In this document: positions 14,195 through 23,766 of the stretch, piece by piece
Numbering within the stretch: position 1 is the stretch's first letter
How the letters are laid out: every line of letters starts with the position of its first letter
Translations under genes and position numbers: made by a program
Notes under the pieces: generated by a model
The model's database searches: none
Told to the model about the DNA's origin: nothing
The model's input: the letters and a program-made list of their open reading frames with translations, nothing else
Assembly: GCF_003387475.1 (NCBI RefSeq)
Contig: NZ_QUNO01000011.1
Coordinates: 62,001 to 126,000 of the forward strand
Reading direction: 5' to 3'
Origin: Kutzneria buriramensis
Lineage (GTDB): Bacteria; Actinomycetota; Actinomycetes; Mycobacteriales; Pseudonocardiaceae
Length of the DNA stretch: 64,000 nt

Positions 14195-17020
14195 TTATGC
14201 CAGCAGTCCCCGCTCGTATGCCAGCGACACGGCCTCGGTGCGGCTCGAAGCACCCAATTTGGCCATCACCCGGGACAGGTGCACGCTGGCGGTCTTCTCA
14301 CTGATGTAGAGGCGGTCGCCGATCTGACGATTGGTCAGGCCCGACGACACGAGCTCCAGCACGGCGAGTTCCCGTGGCGTCAACAGGTCATCGCTGTCCG
14401 GTTCCACGCCGTCGACGGCGATACGCGCCCGTCGTGCCAACGACTCGATGGCCGCTCGAAGCGGATTGGCCCCGCAGCGGACGGCGTCGGCGTGGGCGGT
14501 GTGCAGCTCCGAGGCGGCCTCATCGCGCCAGCCGCCGGCCAGCAGCGCCTCGGCCAGCCGCCAGCGCGCGACAGCCTGCCAGTACTTGGTGTGCTTCCCG
14601 GCCTCCACCGCGACGCGCCAGGCCTCGACGTCGCTCTCGCCGCGGAGCCGGCTCAACTCGGCGTGCATCCGGGCGTCCATGCAGACGGCCTCCGGGCTGC
14701 GCATCTCCTGTCGCCACTGCCGCTCCAGCGTGCGGGTGTCGTGCGCCATCACCGATTCGTACAGCCGCTCGCCTTCGGCGATGGCGTCGCGGGCGGCCTC
14801 CTCGTCCCGACGGCTCCAGGCCTGTTCGGCGAGGTCGGCCAGCGCGGCCAGCGTGATCGTGCCGACGATCCGGGACCGGATCGGCACCGGATGGGGCAGC
14901 TCGGCCAGCCAGTCCAGGGTTCGCGCGCACTCGTCGACGGCCTCGCGGAGCCTGCCCCGCCACAGCGCCGCCTCGGCCACCGCGAGGCGCACCCGTTCGA
15001 TGGTCACGGCGTCGTCGGTGCTGGTCATGATGCGCGCCGCCGCCGCGTCGACCTCCTCGAACCGGCCGGCGATCGCCAGCCGGTACAGGGCGGCGGACTC
15101 GATGATCAGCGCGGCCCGCGGCGGGGCGGCCGAGTGATCGCCGTCCGAGTCGCCGGCGGCCAGCTCGCCCGCGTGGAACAGGGCCTCGGCCCGCACCATC
15201 CGGCTCGTGACCGCGTAGTCCGACCAGGTCAGGCCGACGGCGGCGGCGCGGTCGGCGATCTCGTCCGCGATCGCGACCGCCGGACCGGTCCGCCCCTGGT
15301 CGAGCAGCAAGATCATCGCGTTCGCCAGGGCGCGGAGCTCGACGTTGTACGCGCCGACCGCCGCCGCGCGCGTCGCGGTGTCCCGGAGCATCGCCAGCGC
15401 CTCGTCGGGCTTGTCGTGCCAATAGGTGAAGACCGACAGCGTGACCATGGCGTCGACCGCGATGTCGTGCGCGCCGATCCGGGTGGCGATGTCGCGGGCA
15501 CGGACGGCGAACCGCTCCAGCACGTCGAGGTCGAGGACCGCGCCGCCGTGCCACCGCCACTCCAGCGCCCGCAGCGCGAGGATCTTCGCCTGCACCACGC
15601 TCGGCGGGTGGTCCTTGATGAGGTCCCAGGCCTCGGCGGCGGCGGCCGCGATCTCCGCCGACTCCGACTGCATCGGGAACAGGGTCAACACGAGCTGGTG
15701 CCGGGCCTCGGCGCCGGTCTCCGGGTCGTCGGCCAGGGCCACCGCCGCGCGGGCGTAGGCGACCGCCCGTTCGATCTCGCCGGCGGCCAGCGCCATCCGG
15801 GATGCCAGGCGCTGCAACGAATACTCGGTGACGTCAGGGTCCGGGACCGCCTCGAACAGTCGAAGCGCCTGCTCGACGTGACGCAGAGCCTCGGCCGGGG
15901 CGCGCAGCTCGGCCGCCTCTTCGGCGGCCTGGACGGACGCCGTCAACGCCTTGGGGAGGTCGTTGCTCTGCAGGCTGTGATACGCCAGCGAGGCCGGCGA
16001 AGTCACCAGCCGGGCGTAGTTCCCGTGCAGACGGGCCCGCTCGCCCGGCAGCAGATCGCCGTACACGGCCTCGCGCAGCAGCGCGTGCCGGAAGGCGTAG
16101 CCGTGGTCGGCGGTGACCAACACGTTGTGCTGCACGGCTTCTCGCAGCGCCTCGTCGAGGTCGCCGATCTCGGTGACGGCTTGCAGCACCGAGTGTTCCA
16201 CTGCGCCGCCGGCTCCCGAGGCGGCGCGGACCACCCGCTGGGCGTTGGGGCCCAGGTGTTCCACGCGCGCCAGTAGCACGTCGGCCAGGCCGGAGGGAAC
16301 GCCCGTGCCGCTGCCGTAGACTGCGGTCAATTCCTCGCAGAAGAAGGCGTTTCCCTCGGAGCGATCGGCGATGCTCCGCAGCGTCGCCTCCGGCAACACG
16401 CTGTCCGACAAGGCCGCTACGAACGCCATCGCGTCGGTGCGGTCGAACGGGCGCAGCTCGATCCGTTCCACGGTGGACAGGCGGGCGAGTTCGGTCAGCA
16501 GCGGCCGAAGCGGGTGCCGGCGGTGCAGGTCGTCCAGACGGTAGGTGCCGACGATCAGCAGTCGTTGCCGGCTGAGCCGGGACACCAGGAACAGCAGGAG
16601 GCCGCGCGTGCCGGCGTCCGCCCAGTGCAGATCCTCCAGGGCCAGCAGGACGGTGTTGTCGGCGGCTCGTTCGGCCAGCTCGGTGTAGACGGCCTCGAAC
16701 AGGCGCAGCTGCTCCATGGCGTCGTCGAGCCGGGAGCCGCCGGCGACCGGCAGCTGGCCCAGTGCCTCGACAAAGGGCAAATACGGCAGACCGGCGCCCT
16801 CGATGTCCAGGCAACGGCCGGTCAGCACGGTGACCCCCGCCCGTGCGGTCAGCTCGGCCAGCAGCCGGGACTTGCCGACGCCCGCGTCGCCGGCCAGCAA
16901 CACCGCGCCGGCCCGGCCCTCGGACGCGGCGGCCAGCGCCGACTCCAGCGCCGCCAGCTCCGCCTGGCGGGCGACCAGCGGGACTCCGGATCCGATGCGC
17001 GGCACACTGCATGGTTGCAC
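14195..17020 (-). CDS. large ATP-binding LuxR-family (LAL) regulator, copy 1
   Basis: A 941-residue regulator with an N-terminal AAA/NTPase module: Walker A GDAGVGKS (44-51) and Walker B in VLLALEDLHWAD. A long helical TPR-like middle follows, then a C-terminal LuxR helix-turn-helix (about 880-941) with LTPRELAVLELVSSGL, NRQIG and SEKTASVHLSRVM. It starts at GTG 17020, 2 nt after the stop of copy 2, so it is the last gene of a coupled operon. It shares long near-identical blocks with copies 2 and 3, including the 5' end, where copies 1 and 3 have almost the same DNA. LAL proteins activate transcription after binding ATP and a ligand; the ligand and targets here are unknown. Confidence 0.92.
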   Translation of the reverse strand: MQPCSVPRIGSGVPLVARQAELAALESALAAASEGRAGAVLLAGDAGVGKSRLLAELTARAGVTVLTGRCLDIEGAGLPYLPFVEALGQLPVAGGSRLDDAMEQLRLFEAVYTELAERAADNTVLLALEDLHWADAGTRGLLLFLVSRLSRQRLLIVGTYRLDDLHRRHPLRPLLTELARLSTVERIELRPFDRTDAMAFVAALSDSVLPEATLRSIADRSEGNAFFCEELTAVYGSGTGVPSGLADVLLARVEHLGPNAQRVVRAASGAGGAVEHSVLQAVTEIGDLDEALREAVQHNVLVTADHGYAFRHALLREAVYGDLLPGERARLHGNYARLVTSPASLAYHSLQSNDLPKALTASVQAAEEAAELRAPAEALRHVEQALRLFEAVPDPDVTEYSLQRLASRMALAAGEIERAVAYARAAVALADDPETGAEARHQLVLTLFPMQSESAEIAAAAAEAWDLIKDHPPSVVQAKILALRALEWRWHGGAVLDLDVLERFAVRARDIATRIGAHDIAVDAMVTLSVFTYWHDKPDEALAMLRDTATRAAAVGAYNVELRALANAMILLLDQGRTGPAVAIADEIADRAAAVGLTWSDYAVTSRMVRAEALFHAGELAAGDSDGDHSAAPPRAALIIESAALYRLAIAGRFEEVDAAAARIMTSTDDAVTIERVRLAVAEAALWRGRLREAVDECARTLDWLAELPHPVPIRSRIVGTITLAALADLAEQAWSRRDEEAARDAIAEGERLYESVMAHDTRTLERQWRQEMRSPEAVCMDARMHAELSRLRGESDVEAWRVAVEAGKHTKYWQAVARWRLAEALLAGGWRDEAASELHTAHADAVRCGANPLRAAIESLARRARIAVDGVEPDSDDLLTPRELAVLELVSSGLTNRQIGDRLYISEKTASVHLSRVMAKLGASSRTEAVSLAYERGLLA

Positions 17021-17022
17021 AG

Positions 17023-19809
17023 CTACGTGAGCAGCCCACGCTCGTACGCCACCGACACTGCCTCCGTACGGCTCGAAGCCCCGAGCTTGGCCATCACCCG
17101 CGACAGGTGCACGCTGGCGGTCTTCTCGCTGATGTAGAGCCGCTCGCCGACCTGGCGGTTTGTCAGCCCCGTCGACACGAGTTCCAGCACGGCGTATTCG
17201 CGAGGCGTGAGGAATTCCGTCTCCGGCTCCACCCCGGCCAGCGCGACGCGTGCCCGCCGGGCCAACGCCTCCACCGCTTCCCGCAGCGGCGTCGCTCCCA
17301 TGTGGACGGCATCGGCGTGCGCGGCCTGGAGCTCCACGGCCGCCTCCTCGCGCCGACCATGGTCGAGCAACGCCTCCGCGAGCCGCCAGCGTGCCGTGGC
17401 CTGCCGGTACCGGAACATGTCGGCGGTGGTCACCGCGGTTCGCCAGACTTCGACGTCCTTCTCTCCGCGCAGCCGGCTCAGCTCGGCGTTCATCCGGGCT
17501 TCCTGGAGGATCGTTTCGGGGTGGCGGACCTGCTGCTGCCAGTGGATCTTCAGTGCGTAGTTGCCTAGCGCCAATACCTTCTCGTACAGGCGTTCGCCCT
17601 CCGTGACGGCGTTGCGCGCCGCCTCCTCGTCCCGGTTACGTCGGGCCTGCTCGGCGATGTCGGCCAGCGCGGCGAGCGCGGTCGCGCCAGCCATCCGCGA
17701 GTCAGTCACGCCGGCACTGGGCAGCTCGACGAGCCAGTCGATGACCCGGACGCTCTCGTCGACAGCGACGCGGGGGTCGCCGCGCCACAGCGCCGCCTCG
17801 GCCACCGCGAAGCGGACGCGTTCCACGGCGACGGCGTCGTGGGTGCCGGCCAAGATCCCGCCCGCGGCCTCGTCCACCTCGTCGAACCGGCCGGCGACGG
17901 CGAGTTGGTACAGCTCGGCGGCCTGCAACCGCAGCGCGGCCGACCGCGGCGCGGCCGAGTAGTCGCCGAACGGCTCGGCCGTCGACCGCTTGCCGATCAT
18001 GAACGGCACCTCGATCAGTGCGATGCGGGCCTCCACCGCGATCTCCGCCCAGGTCAAGCCCACCGCAGTGGCTCGTTCGAGGATCTCTTCGACGACCGCG
18101 AGCATCTCGCCGAACGAACTCTGGTAGTAGCGGACGAACGCCAGATTCTTCAGGGCACGCAGCTCGATGGCGTACGTGCCGAGCGCGGCCGCCCGGCTCG
18201 CGGCGTCGCGCAGCAGATGTTCGGTCTTCTCGACCTCGCGTCGCCAGTGCGCGTACATGGCGAGCGTGATCTGCGCGTCGATGGCCACGTCCTCGGCCCC
18301 GACCAGGGTGCCGATCTCGGCGGCCCGCTCGGCCAGCCGCTCAAGGTGTTCGAGCTCGAGACCGGGTCCGCCGTACCAGACCCATTCCCGGGCGCGCAGC
18401 GCGAGGATCTGGGCCTGCACCACGCTCGGAGGCCGATCCTTGATCAGTTCCCACGCCTCGCCGACGGCGGCGGCCACCTCTGCCGCCTTTTCCATCGGCA
18501 GCAGCGTCAGCACGAGTTGATGCCGGGCCTTCGCGCCGTCCTCCGGATCGTCCGCCAGCGCCACGGCTGAGCGGGCGTAGGCGACGGCCCGCTCGGCATG
18601 GCCGGCGGCCAGCGCCATCCGGGATGCCATGAGCTGCAACCGATACTCCGTGACGCCGGGGTCCGGGACGGCGTCGAACAGTTGCAGTGCCTGCTCGATG
18701 TGGCGCAGGGCTTCGGCCGGGGCGCGCAGGTCCGCGGCCTCGTTGGCGGCCTGGACCGACGCACGCATCGCGGTCGGCAGGTCGTGGCTTTGCAGGCTGT
18801 GATACGCCAACGCGGCCGGCGAGGTGGCCAGTCGGGCGTATCGAGCGTGCAGCCGGGCCCGCTCTCCGGGCATCAGATCCCCATATACGGCCTCGCCGAG
18901 CAGTGCGTGCCGGAAGGCGTAGCTGTGGTCGGCGGTGACCAACACGTTGTGCTGCACCGCTTCCCGTACGGCATCGTCGAGGTCGTCGACTTCGGTGACG
19001 GCTTGCAGTACCGAATGCTCCACCGCGCCGCCGGCGCCGGAGGCGGCGCGAACCACCCGCCGGGCATTGGGCCCCAAGCGTTCCACGCGCGCCAGCAGCA
19101 CGTCCGAGAGACCGGACGGCACCCCGTCGCCGTAGACGGCGGTCAGTTCCTCGCAGAAGAAGGCGTTGCCCTGCGACCGCTCGGCGATGCCCCGGAGCGT
19201 CGTCTCGGGCAGATCGTTGTCCGACAGGGCCGACACGAATGCCATGGCGTCGGCCCTGTCGAACGGTCGAAGCTCGATACGATCCACAGCGGACAATCGC
19301 GTCAGTTCGGCCAGCAGCGGCCGCAGCGGATGCCGGCGGTGCAGGTCGTCCAGCCGATATGTCCCGACGATCAGCAGCCGCTGCCGGCTCAGCCGGGACA
19401 CCAGGAACAGCAACAAATCCCGGGTGGCCGCGTCGGCCCAGTGCAGGTCTTCCAACGCCAGCAACACAGGCCCCGGCTTTTCCGCCAACTCCGTATGTAC
19501 GGCCTCGAACAGCCGCAGCTGCTCCATGGCGCCGTCGAGCCCGGAGGCGCCGGCGACCGGCAGCTGTCCCAGAGCCTCCACGAACGGCAGGTACGGCAAG
19601 CCGGCGACGTCCAGGCAGCGACCCGTCAGCACCGTGAATCCGTTTGCCCGCGCGCACAACTCCGTCAGCAGCCGCGTCTTGCCGACTCCGGCGTCGCCGG
19701 CGAGCAGCACCGCCCGCGCCTGCCCCTCAGACGCGGCCGCCAGCGCCGACTCCAGCGCCGCCAGCTCCTGCTGGCGGCCGATCAGCGGGACCCCCGACCC
19801 GGTGCGCAC
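17023..19809 (-). CDS. large ATP-binding LuxR-family (LAL) regulator, copy 2
   Basis: A 928-residue paralogue of copies 1 and 3, with the same plan: Walker A GDAGVGKT near the N-terminus, Walker B LLALEDLHWAD, a helical middle domain and a LuxR helix-turn-helix ending SRTEAVSVAYERGLLT. The start is GTG 19809, whose G is the last base of copy 3's TAG stop (TAGTG), so translation is coupled. An in-frame extension to 20331 lies inside copy 3 and is rejected. The middle domain is the most diverged part, so the three copies may answer different ligands. Confidence 0.9.
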   Translation of the reverse strand: MRTGSGVPLIGRQQELAALESALAAASEGQARAVLLAGDAGVGKTRLLTELCARANGFTVLTGRCLDVAGLPYLPFVEALGQLPVAGASGLDGAMEQLRLFEAVHTELAEKPGPVLLALEDLHWADAATRDLLLFLVSRLSRQRLLIVGTYRLDDLHRRHPLRPLLAELTRLSAVDRIELRPFDRADAMAFVSALSDNDLPETTLRGIAERSQGNAFFCEELTAVYGDGVPSGLSDVLLARVERLGPNARRVVRAASGAGGAVEHSVLQAVTEVDDLDDAVREAVQHNVLVTADHSYAFRHALLGEAVYGDLMPGERARLHARYARLATSPAALAYHSLQSHDLPTAMRASVQAANEAADLRAPAEALRHIEQALQLFDAVPDPGVTEYRLQLMASRMALAAGHAERAVAYARSAVALADDPEDGAKARHQLVLTLLPMEKAAEVAAAVGEAWELIKDRPPSVVQAQILALRAREWVWYGGPGLELEHLERLAERAAEIGTLVGAEDVAIDAQITLAMYAHWRREVEKTEHLLRDAASRAAALGTYAIELRALKNLAFVRYYQSSFGEMLAVVEEILERATAVGLTWAEIAVEARIALIEVPFMIGKRSTAEPFGDYSAAPRSAALRLQAAELYQLAVAGRFDEVDEAAGGILAGTHDAVAVERVRFAVAEAALWRGDPRVAVDESVRVIDWLVELPSAGVTDSRMAGATALAALADIAEQARRNRDEEAARNAVTEGERLYEKVLALGNYALKIHWQQQVRHPETILQEARMNAELSRLRGEKDVEVWRTAVTTADMFRYRQATARWRLAEALLDHGRREEAAVELQAAHADAVHMGATPLREAVEALARRARVALAGVEPETEFLTPREYAVLELVSTGLTNRQVGERLYISEKTASVHLSRVMAKLGASSRTEAVSVAYERGLLT

Positions 19810-22628
19810 TACGCCAGCAGTCCCCGGTCGTAGGCCAGCGACACGGCCTCCGTGCGGCTCGAAGCCCCGAGCTTCGCCATCACCCGCGACAGGTGGACGC
19901 TGGCGGTTTTCTCGCTGATGTAAAGGCGTTCGCCGACCTGGCGGTTCGTCAGCCCGGACGACACGAGCTCCAGCACCGCCCGCTCTCGTGGCGTGAGAAG
20001 CTCGTCGCTCGTGGGGGTAATACCCGGCAGGGGTATACGTGCCCGCCTTGCCAAGGCCTCGATCGCTGCCAGCAGGGGTGCAGCGTTCATACGATGGGCC
20101 TCGGCGTGCGCGGAATTCAGCTCCTTGCCGGCTTCTTCGCGCCGGCCGGCATCCAGCAGCGCCTCGGCCAGCCGCCAACGCGCCACGGTGCGCTGGTAGA
20201 TGAACCCGTCGCTCGGAGCCACCGCGGCTTGCCACAGGTCGACGTCGTTGACGCCGTGCAGCCGGCTCAACTCGGCGGCCATGCGGCCCTCCATGACTAC
20301 AACCTCCGGATTCCCCGACTCGAAGGCCCACAGCGCGTGCATGGCGTGCGAGCCGTGCCGCTCGACGATCTCGCGGACACGCTCACCCTCCGCCACCAGC
20401 TCACGCACCGCCGTGTCGTCACGCCGACGCCGGGCCTCCGCCGCGAGGTCGGCCAGCGCGGTCAGCGCGATGGCCCCGGCCATCCGCGAGTCCGCCACGC
20501 CCGACCGGGGCAGGCTGGCGAGCCAGTCGAGGATCTGCCGCGCCTGGCCGAGGGCCTCGCCGGGATCCCCGCGCCACAGCGCGGACTCCGCCAGCGCGAA
20601 CCGGATCCGTTCGAGGGTCCGCAGGTCGTCGATGTCGGCCATGAGCCGCTCGGCGGCCTCGGTGACCTCCTCGAACCGGCCGGCGATGGCCAGCCAGTAC
20701 AGCCCGGACGCCTCGAACCGCTGTGCCGCCCACCGCGGCGCGGCCGACAGGTCCTCGATCGGCGTGTCCAGCGGCAGGTCGCCGAGGCTGAACCGGTTGA
20801 AGTGCCGGGATATCCGGGCCTCGATCGCCTTGTCGGACCAGGTCAGGCCGACGGCGGTGGCCCGCTCGATGATCTCCTCGGAGATGCGCAGCGCCTCGCG
20901 GGGCCGGCCGCGGACCGTCATGCTCACGGCGAGGTTGTTCAGCGCCCGGAGCTCGACCGCGTAGGCGCCGGTCGCCGCCGCCCGGGTCGCCGCGGCCCGG
21001 TACAGGCGCTGTGCCTCGGCCATCCTGCCCCGCCATTCGGCGAACACCGCCAGCGTCACCAGCGAGTCGATCTCGACGTCGTCGTCGCCGAGTTCCGCCG
21101 CCATCTCCCGGGCCCGTTCGGCCAGGTCCGTCAACTCGTCGACGTCGAGACCGCTGTGCCAGGCCCAGACCCATTCCCGGGCCCGCAGCGCGAGGATCTT
21201 CGCCTGCACCCGGCTCGGCGGCAGTTCCTTGACCAGCTCCCACGCCTCGGCGACGGCGACACCGATCTCCGGCGCGGCCGTCTCCAGCGGGATCAGCGCC
21301 TCCGCGAGCTGATGCCGTGCGTAGGCCCCGGACTCCGGGCCGTCGGCCAGCTCGATCGACGAGCGGGCGTACGCGATGGCCCGGTCGGCGTGACCGGCGG
21401 CCATCGCCGTCCGGGATGCCATCCGCAGCAGCGTGTACTCGGTGACGCCGGGCTCCGGCACCGTGTTGACCAGCTGCAACGCCTGCTCGATGTGCCGCAG
21501 CGCCTCCACCGGGGCCAGCATCGCGGACGCCTCCTCGGCGGCCCGGATCGACGCCGACAACGCGGTCGGCAGGTCGTGGCTCTGGAGGGCGTGATACGCC
21601 AGCAACGACGGCGACTCCACCACCTTCGCGTAGCCGGCGTGCAGCCGAACCCGCTCACCCGGCAACAGATCCCCGTACACCGCCTCGCCGAGCAGCGCGT
21701 GCCGGAAGGCGTAGCTGTGGTCGGCGGTGACCAACACGTTGTGCTGCACCGCTTCCCGTACGGCCTCGTCGAGGTCGTCGAGATCCGTGACGGCTTGCAG
21801 CACCGAATGCTCCACCGCGTTGCCGGCGGCGGAGGCGGCGCGGACCACCCGCTGGGCATCCCGCCCCAGCCGCTCCACCCGCGCCAGCAACACATCCGCC
21901 AGAGCGGCCGGCACGCCGGTGCCGCTGCCGTAGACGGCGGTCAGCTCCTCGCAGAAGAAGGCGTTGCCCTGCGACCGCTCGGCGATGCCCCGCAGCGTCG
22001 CCTCCGGCAACGTGTCGTCCGACAGGGCCGACACGAACGCCATTGCGTCGGCCCGGTCGAACGGCCGGAGCTCGACGCGTTCCACAGTGGACAAGCGGCC
22101 CAGCTCGGTCAGCAGCGGCCGCAGCGGATGCCGGCGGTGCAGGTCGTCCACCCGGTACGTGGCGACGACCAGCAGCCGCTGCCGACCCAGCCGGGACACC
22201 AGGAACAGCAACAGGTCCCGTGTCGCCGCGTCCGCCCAGTGCAGGTCCTCCAACGCCAGCAGCACGGGGCCGGGCATCTCCGCCAACTCCGTGTGCACCG
22301 CCTCGAACAACCGCAGCTGCTCCAGGGCGTCGTCGAGCCCGGAGGCGCCGGACACGGGCAGCCGGCCCAGCGCCTCCACGAACGGCAGGTACGGCAGGCC
22401 GGCGCGCTCGACGTCGAGGCACCGGCCCGTCAGCACCGTGGCCTGTGACCGTGCGATGAACTCGGTCAGCAGGCGGGTCTTGCCGACGCCGGCGTCGCCG
22501 GCAAGCAACACCGCCCCGGCCTTGCCCGCAGCGGCGGCCGCCAGCGCGGATTCCAGGACCGCCAGTTCCGCCCGGCGGGCGACCAGCGGGACTCCGGATC
22601 CGATGCGCGGCACATCGCATGCTTGCAC
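19809..22628 (-). CDS. large ATP-binding LuxR-family (LAL) regulator, copy 3
   Basis: A 939-residue paralogue, first of the three large genes in transcription order. Walker A GDAGVGKT and Walker B LLALEDLHWAD are intact, and the C-terminal LuxR helix-turn-helix reads LTPRERAVLELVSSGLTNRQ and onward to SLAYDRGLLA. It starts at GTG 22628, 4 nt after the stop of the 47-residue ORF upstream; GTG 22613 is a possible alternative. The first codons match copy 1 nearly base for base, which indicates duplication of whole genes, start region included. Confidence 0.92.
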   Translation of the reverse strand: MQACDVPRIGSGVPLVARRAELAVLESALAAAAAGKAGAVLLAGDAGVGKTRLLTEFIARSQATVLTGRCLDVERAGLPYLPFVEALGRLPVSGASGLDDALEQLRLFEAVHTELAEMPGPVLLALEDLHWADAATRDLLLFLVSRLGRQRLLVVATYRVDDLHRRHPLRPLLTELGRLSTVERVELRPFDRADAMAFVSALSDDTLPEATLRGIAERSQGNAFFCEELTAVYGSGTGVPAALADVLLARVERLGRDAQRVVRAASAAGNAVEHSVLQAVTDLDDLDEAVREAVQHNVLVTADHSYAFRHALLGEAVYGDLLPGERVRLHAGYAKVVESPSLLAYHALQSHDLPTALSASIRAAEEASAMLAPVEALRHIEQALQLVNTVPEPGVTEYTLLRMASRTAMAAGHADRAIAYARSSIELADGPESGAYARHQLAEALIPLETAAPEIGVAVAEAWELVKELPPSRVQAKILALRAREWVWAWHSGLDVDELTDLAERAREMAAELGDDDVEIDSLVTLAVFAEWRGRMAEAQRLYRAAATRAAATGAYAVELRALNNLAVSMTVRGRPREALRISEEIIERATAVGLTWSDKAIEARISRHFNRFSLGDLPLDTPIEDLSAAPRWAAQRFEASGLYWLAIAGRFEEVTEAAERLMADIDDLRTLERIRFALAESALWRGDPGEALGQARQILDWLASLPRSGVADSRMAGAIALTALADLAAEARRRRDDTAVRELVAEGERVREIVERHGSHAMHALWAFESGNPEVVVMEGRMAAELSRLHGVNDVDLWQAAVAPSDGFIYQRTVARWRLAEALLDAGRREEAGKELNSAHAEAHRMNAAPLLAAIEALARRARIPLPGITPTSDELLTPRERAVLELVSSGLTNRQVGERLYISEKTASVHLSRVMAKLGASSRTEAVSLAYDRGLLA

Positions 22629-22632
22629 ATCG

Positions 22633-22776
22633 TCACCGCGACTGCGGCGGGTTGGACCGCTTCCACCAGCGCCGCCGCTGCCCCTTGCGAACCAGCCTGG
22701 TCTCCTGGGCCGCCTGCCTGAGCGCCTCCTGCTTGTCCAGCACGAACTGGTAGTTCGAGTCCTTGGCCTGCCACAT
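22633..22776 (-). CDS. 47-residue basic ORF heading the LAL operon
   Basis: A 47-residue ORF whose product begins MWQAKDSNYQF and ends in a strongly basic tail (KGQRRRWWKRS). ATG 22776 has an excellent Shine-Dalgarno (AAGGGGAGG) about 6 nt upstream. It ends 4 nt before the first LAL gene, so it is likely co-translated or acts as a leader. The predicted helix in the middle (QEALRQAAQETRLV) and the Arg/Trp-rich end suggest a small nucleic-acid- or protein-binding peptide, but no family is recognised. The frame extends upstream to 22860 without a better start. Confidence 0.55.
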   Translation of the reverse strand: MWQAKDSNYQFVLDKQEALRQAAQETRLVRKGQRRRWWKRSNPPQSR

Positions 22777-22777
22777 G

Positions 22778-22812
22778 ACGAACCTCCCCTTCCCGACGGT
22801 TACGAGGTTCGT
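22778..22812 (-). promoter_or_regulatory. inverted repeat overlapping the ribosome binding site of the LAL operon leader ORF
   Basis: Arms ACGAACCTC (22778-22786) and GAGGTTCGT (22804-22812) have a 17-bp spacer. The arm nearer the start codon overlaps the GGGGAGG ribosome binding site of the 47-residue ORF. It may be an operator or an mRNA hairpin that hides the ribosome binding site. Confidence 0.5.
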
Positions 22813-22869
22813 GCTGAGGCGCCCCCGCCCACATTGGGCAGCCACGCAGTCCGGGCGCATGATCGGCGC

Positions 22870-23667
22870 ATGGGCACTGAGGAGGGCTACCTGCTGGACA
22901 ACGCCAGGACCGAGGCCGGCATCCGGTTCCGGGCGCTCGGCGAGCTGTTCGACCCCGGCACGTTCCGTCGCATCGAGGCCCTCGGAACCGGCCCCGACCT
23001 GCGGGTTTGGGAGGTCGGGGCGGGCGGGCCGACCGTGCCGGAGTGGCTCGCGACACGATTCGGTGACGTCCTGGCGACCGACTTGGACACCTCATGGTTC
23101 GCCGCCGCGCCGGGGGTAAGGGCCCTCAGGCACGACGTCGCCGAGCCGCCGCCGGAGGTCGGCTTCGACCTGATCCACGCCCGGCTGGTGCTGCTGCACG
23201 TGCCCGATCGGGAGCGGGCGCTGCGGCACCTCGTCGACGCGCTGAACCCGGGCGGCTGGCTGTTCCTGGAGGAGGCCGACCCCGCCGCGCAGCCGCTGAT
23301 CTGCCTCGACGAGTACGGCCCGGAGCAGGAGCGGGCCAACCGGCTGCGGCGCGGGTTCCGAGAACTGCTCGCGGCTCGCGGCGCCGACCTGGCGTACGGG
23401 CGGAAGCTGCCGCGGCTGCTCCGCGAGGTCGGGTTGACCGAGGTGGGGGCGGAGGGTTACTTCCCGATCACCTCGCCGGCGTGCGTGGCGCTGGAGGCGG
23501 CTACCGTGCGTCAGATCCGCGACCAGTTGGTGGACAACGGACTGGCCACCGCGGACGAGGTCGGCCAGTACCTGGGGGACATCGAGGCCGGGCGGCTGGA
23601 TCTGGCCACGTCCCCGATGATTTCGGCGTGGGGGCGCAAGTCGGGCATACCCGGCGGGCGACCTTGA
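22870..23667 (+). CDS. SAM-dependent methyltransferase
   Basis: A 265-residue class I methyltransferase. The SAM-binding loop is VWEVGAGGPTVPEWLA (about residues 45-60), the acidic end of strand 2 is DLDTSWF, and a post-motif region reads GFDLIHARLVLLHVPDRERAL, with LNPGGWLFLEEAD after it. This resembles ubiquinone/menaquinone-type and small-molecule methyltransferases. ATG 22870 is the first sensible start. It diverges from the LAL operon, with about 90 bp between, and may be regulated by it. The substrate is unknown. Confidence 0.88.
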   Translation: MGTEEGYLLDNARTEAGIRFRALGELFDPGTFRRIEALGTGPDLRVWEVGAGGPTVPEWLATRFGDVLATDLDTSWFAAAPGVRALRHDVAEPPPEVGFDLIHARLVLLHVPDRERALRHLVDALNPGGWLFLEEADPAAQPLICLDEYGPEQERANRLRRGFRELLAARGADLAYGRKLPRLLREVGLTEVGAEGYFPITSPACVALEAATVRQIRDQLVDNGLATADEVGQYLGDIEAGRLDLATSPMISAWGRKSGIPGGRP

Positions 23668-23701
23668 CGGCCCGTGATCACCGGCCTACCTTCTGGTACG
23701 C

Positions 23702-23722
23702 GGTAAGGAAACTTTCCTTACC
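23702..23722. promoter_or_regulatory. 10-bp-arm palindrome, ROK-type operator candidate
   Basis: GGTAAGGAAA (23702-23711), one central C, then TTTCCTTACC (23713-23722). It lies 45 bp before a secreted-protein gene. The GGAAA/TTTCC core recalls operators reported for ROK-family regulators of actinobacterial secreted polysaccharide-degrading enzymes; that comparison is from memory. No ROK gene is in this window, so the regulator would be elsewhere. Confidence 0.6.
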
Positions 23723-23766
23723 AAATGTGGAGCCGCCGCCCTCCCCTTCCCTGCAAGGAGGGATGG

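Noticed and set aside
19644-22448. 934-codon plus-strand frame across LAL copy 3
   Set aside because: The minus strand encodes the regulator with Walker and LuxR motifs; the plus frame has no recognisable domain.
23669-23686. Terminator after the methyltransferase gene
   Set aside because: The arms are imperfect and leave almost no loop, so it was not annotated.
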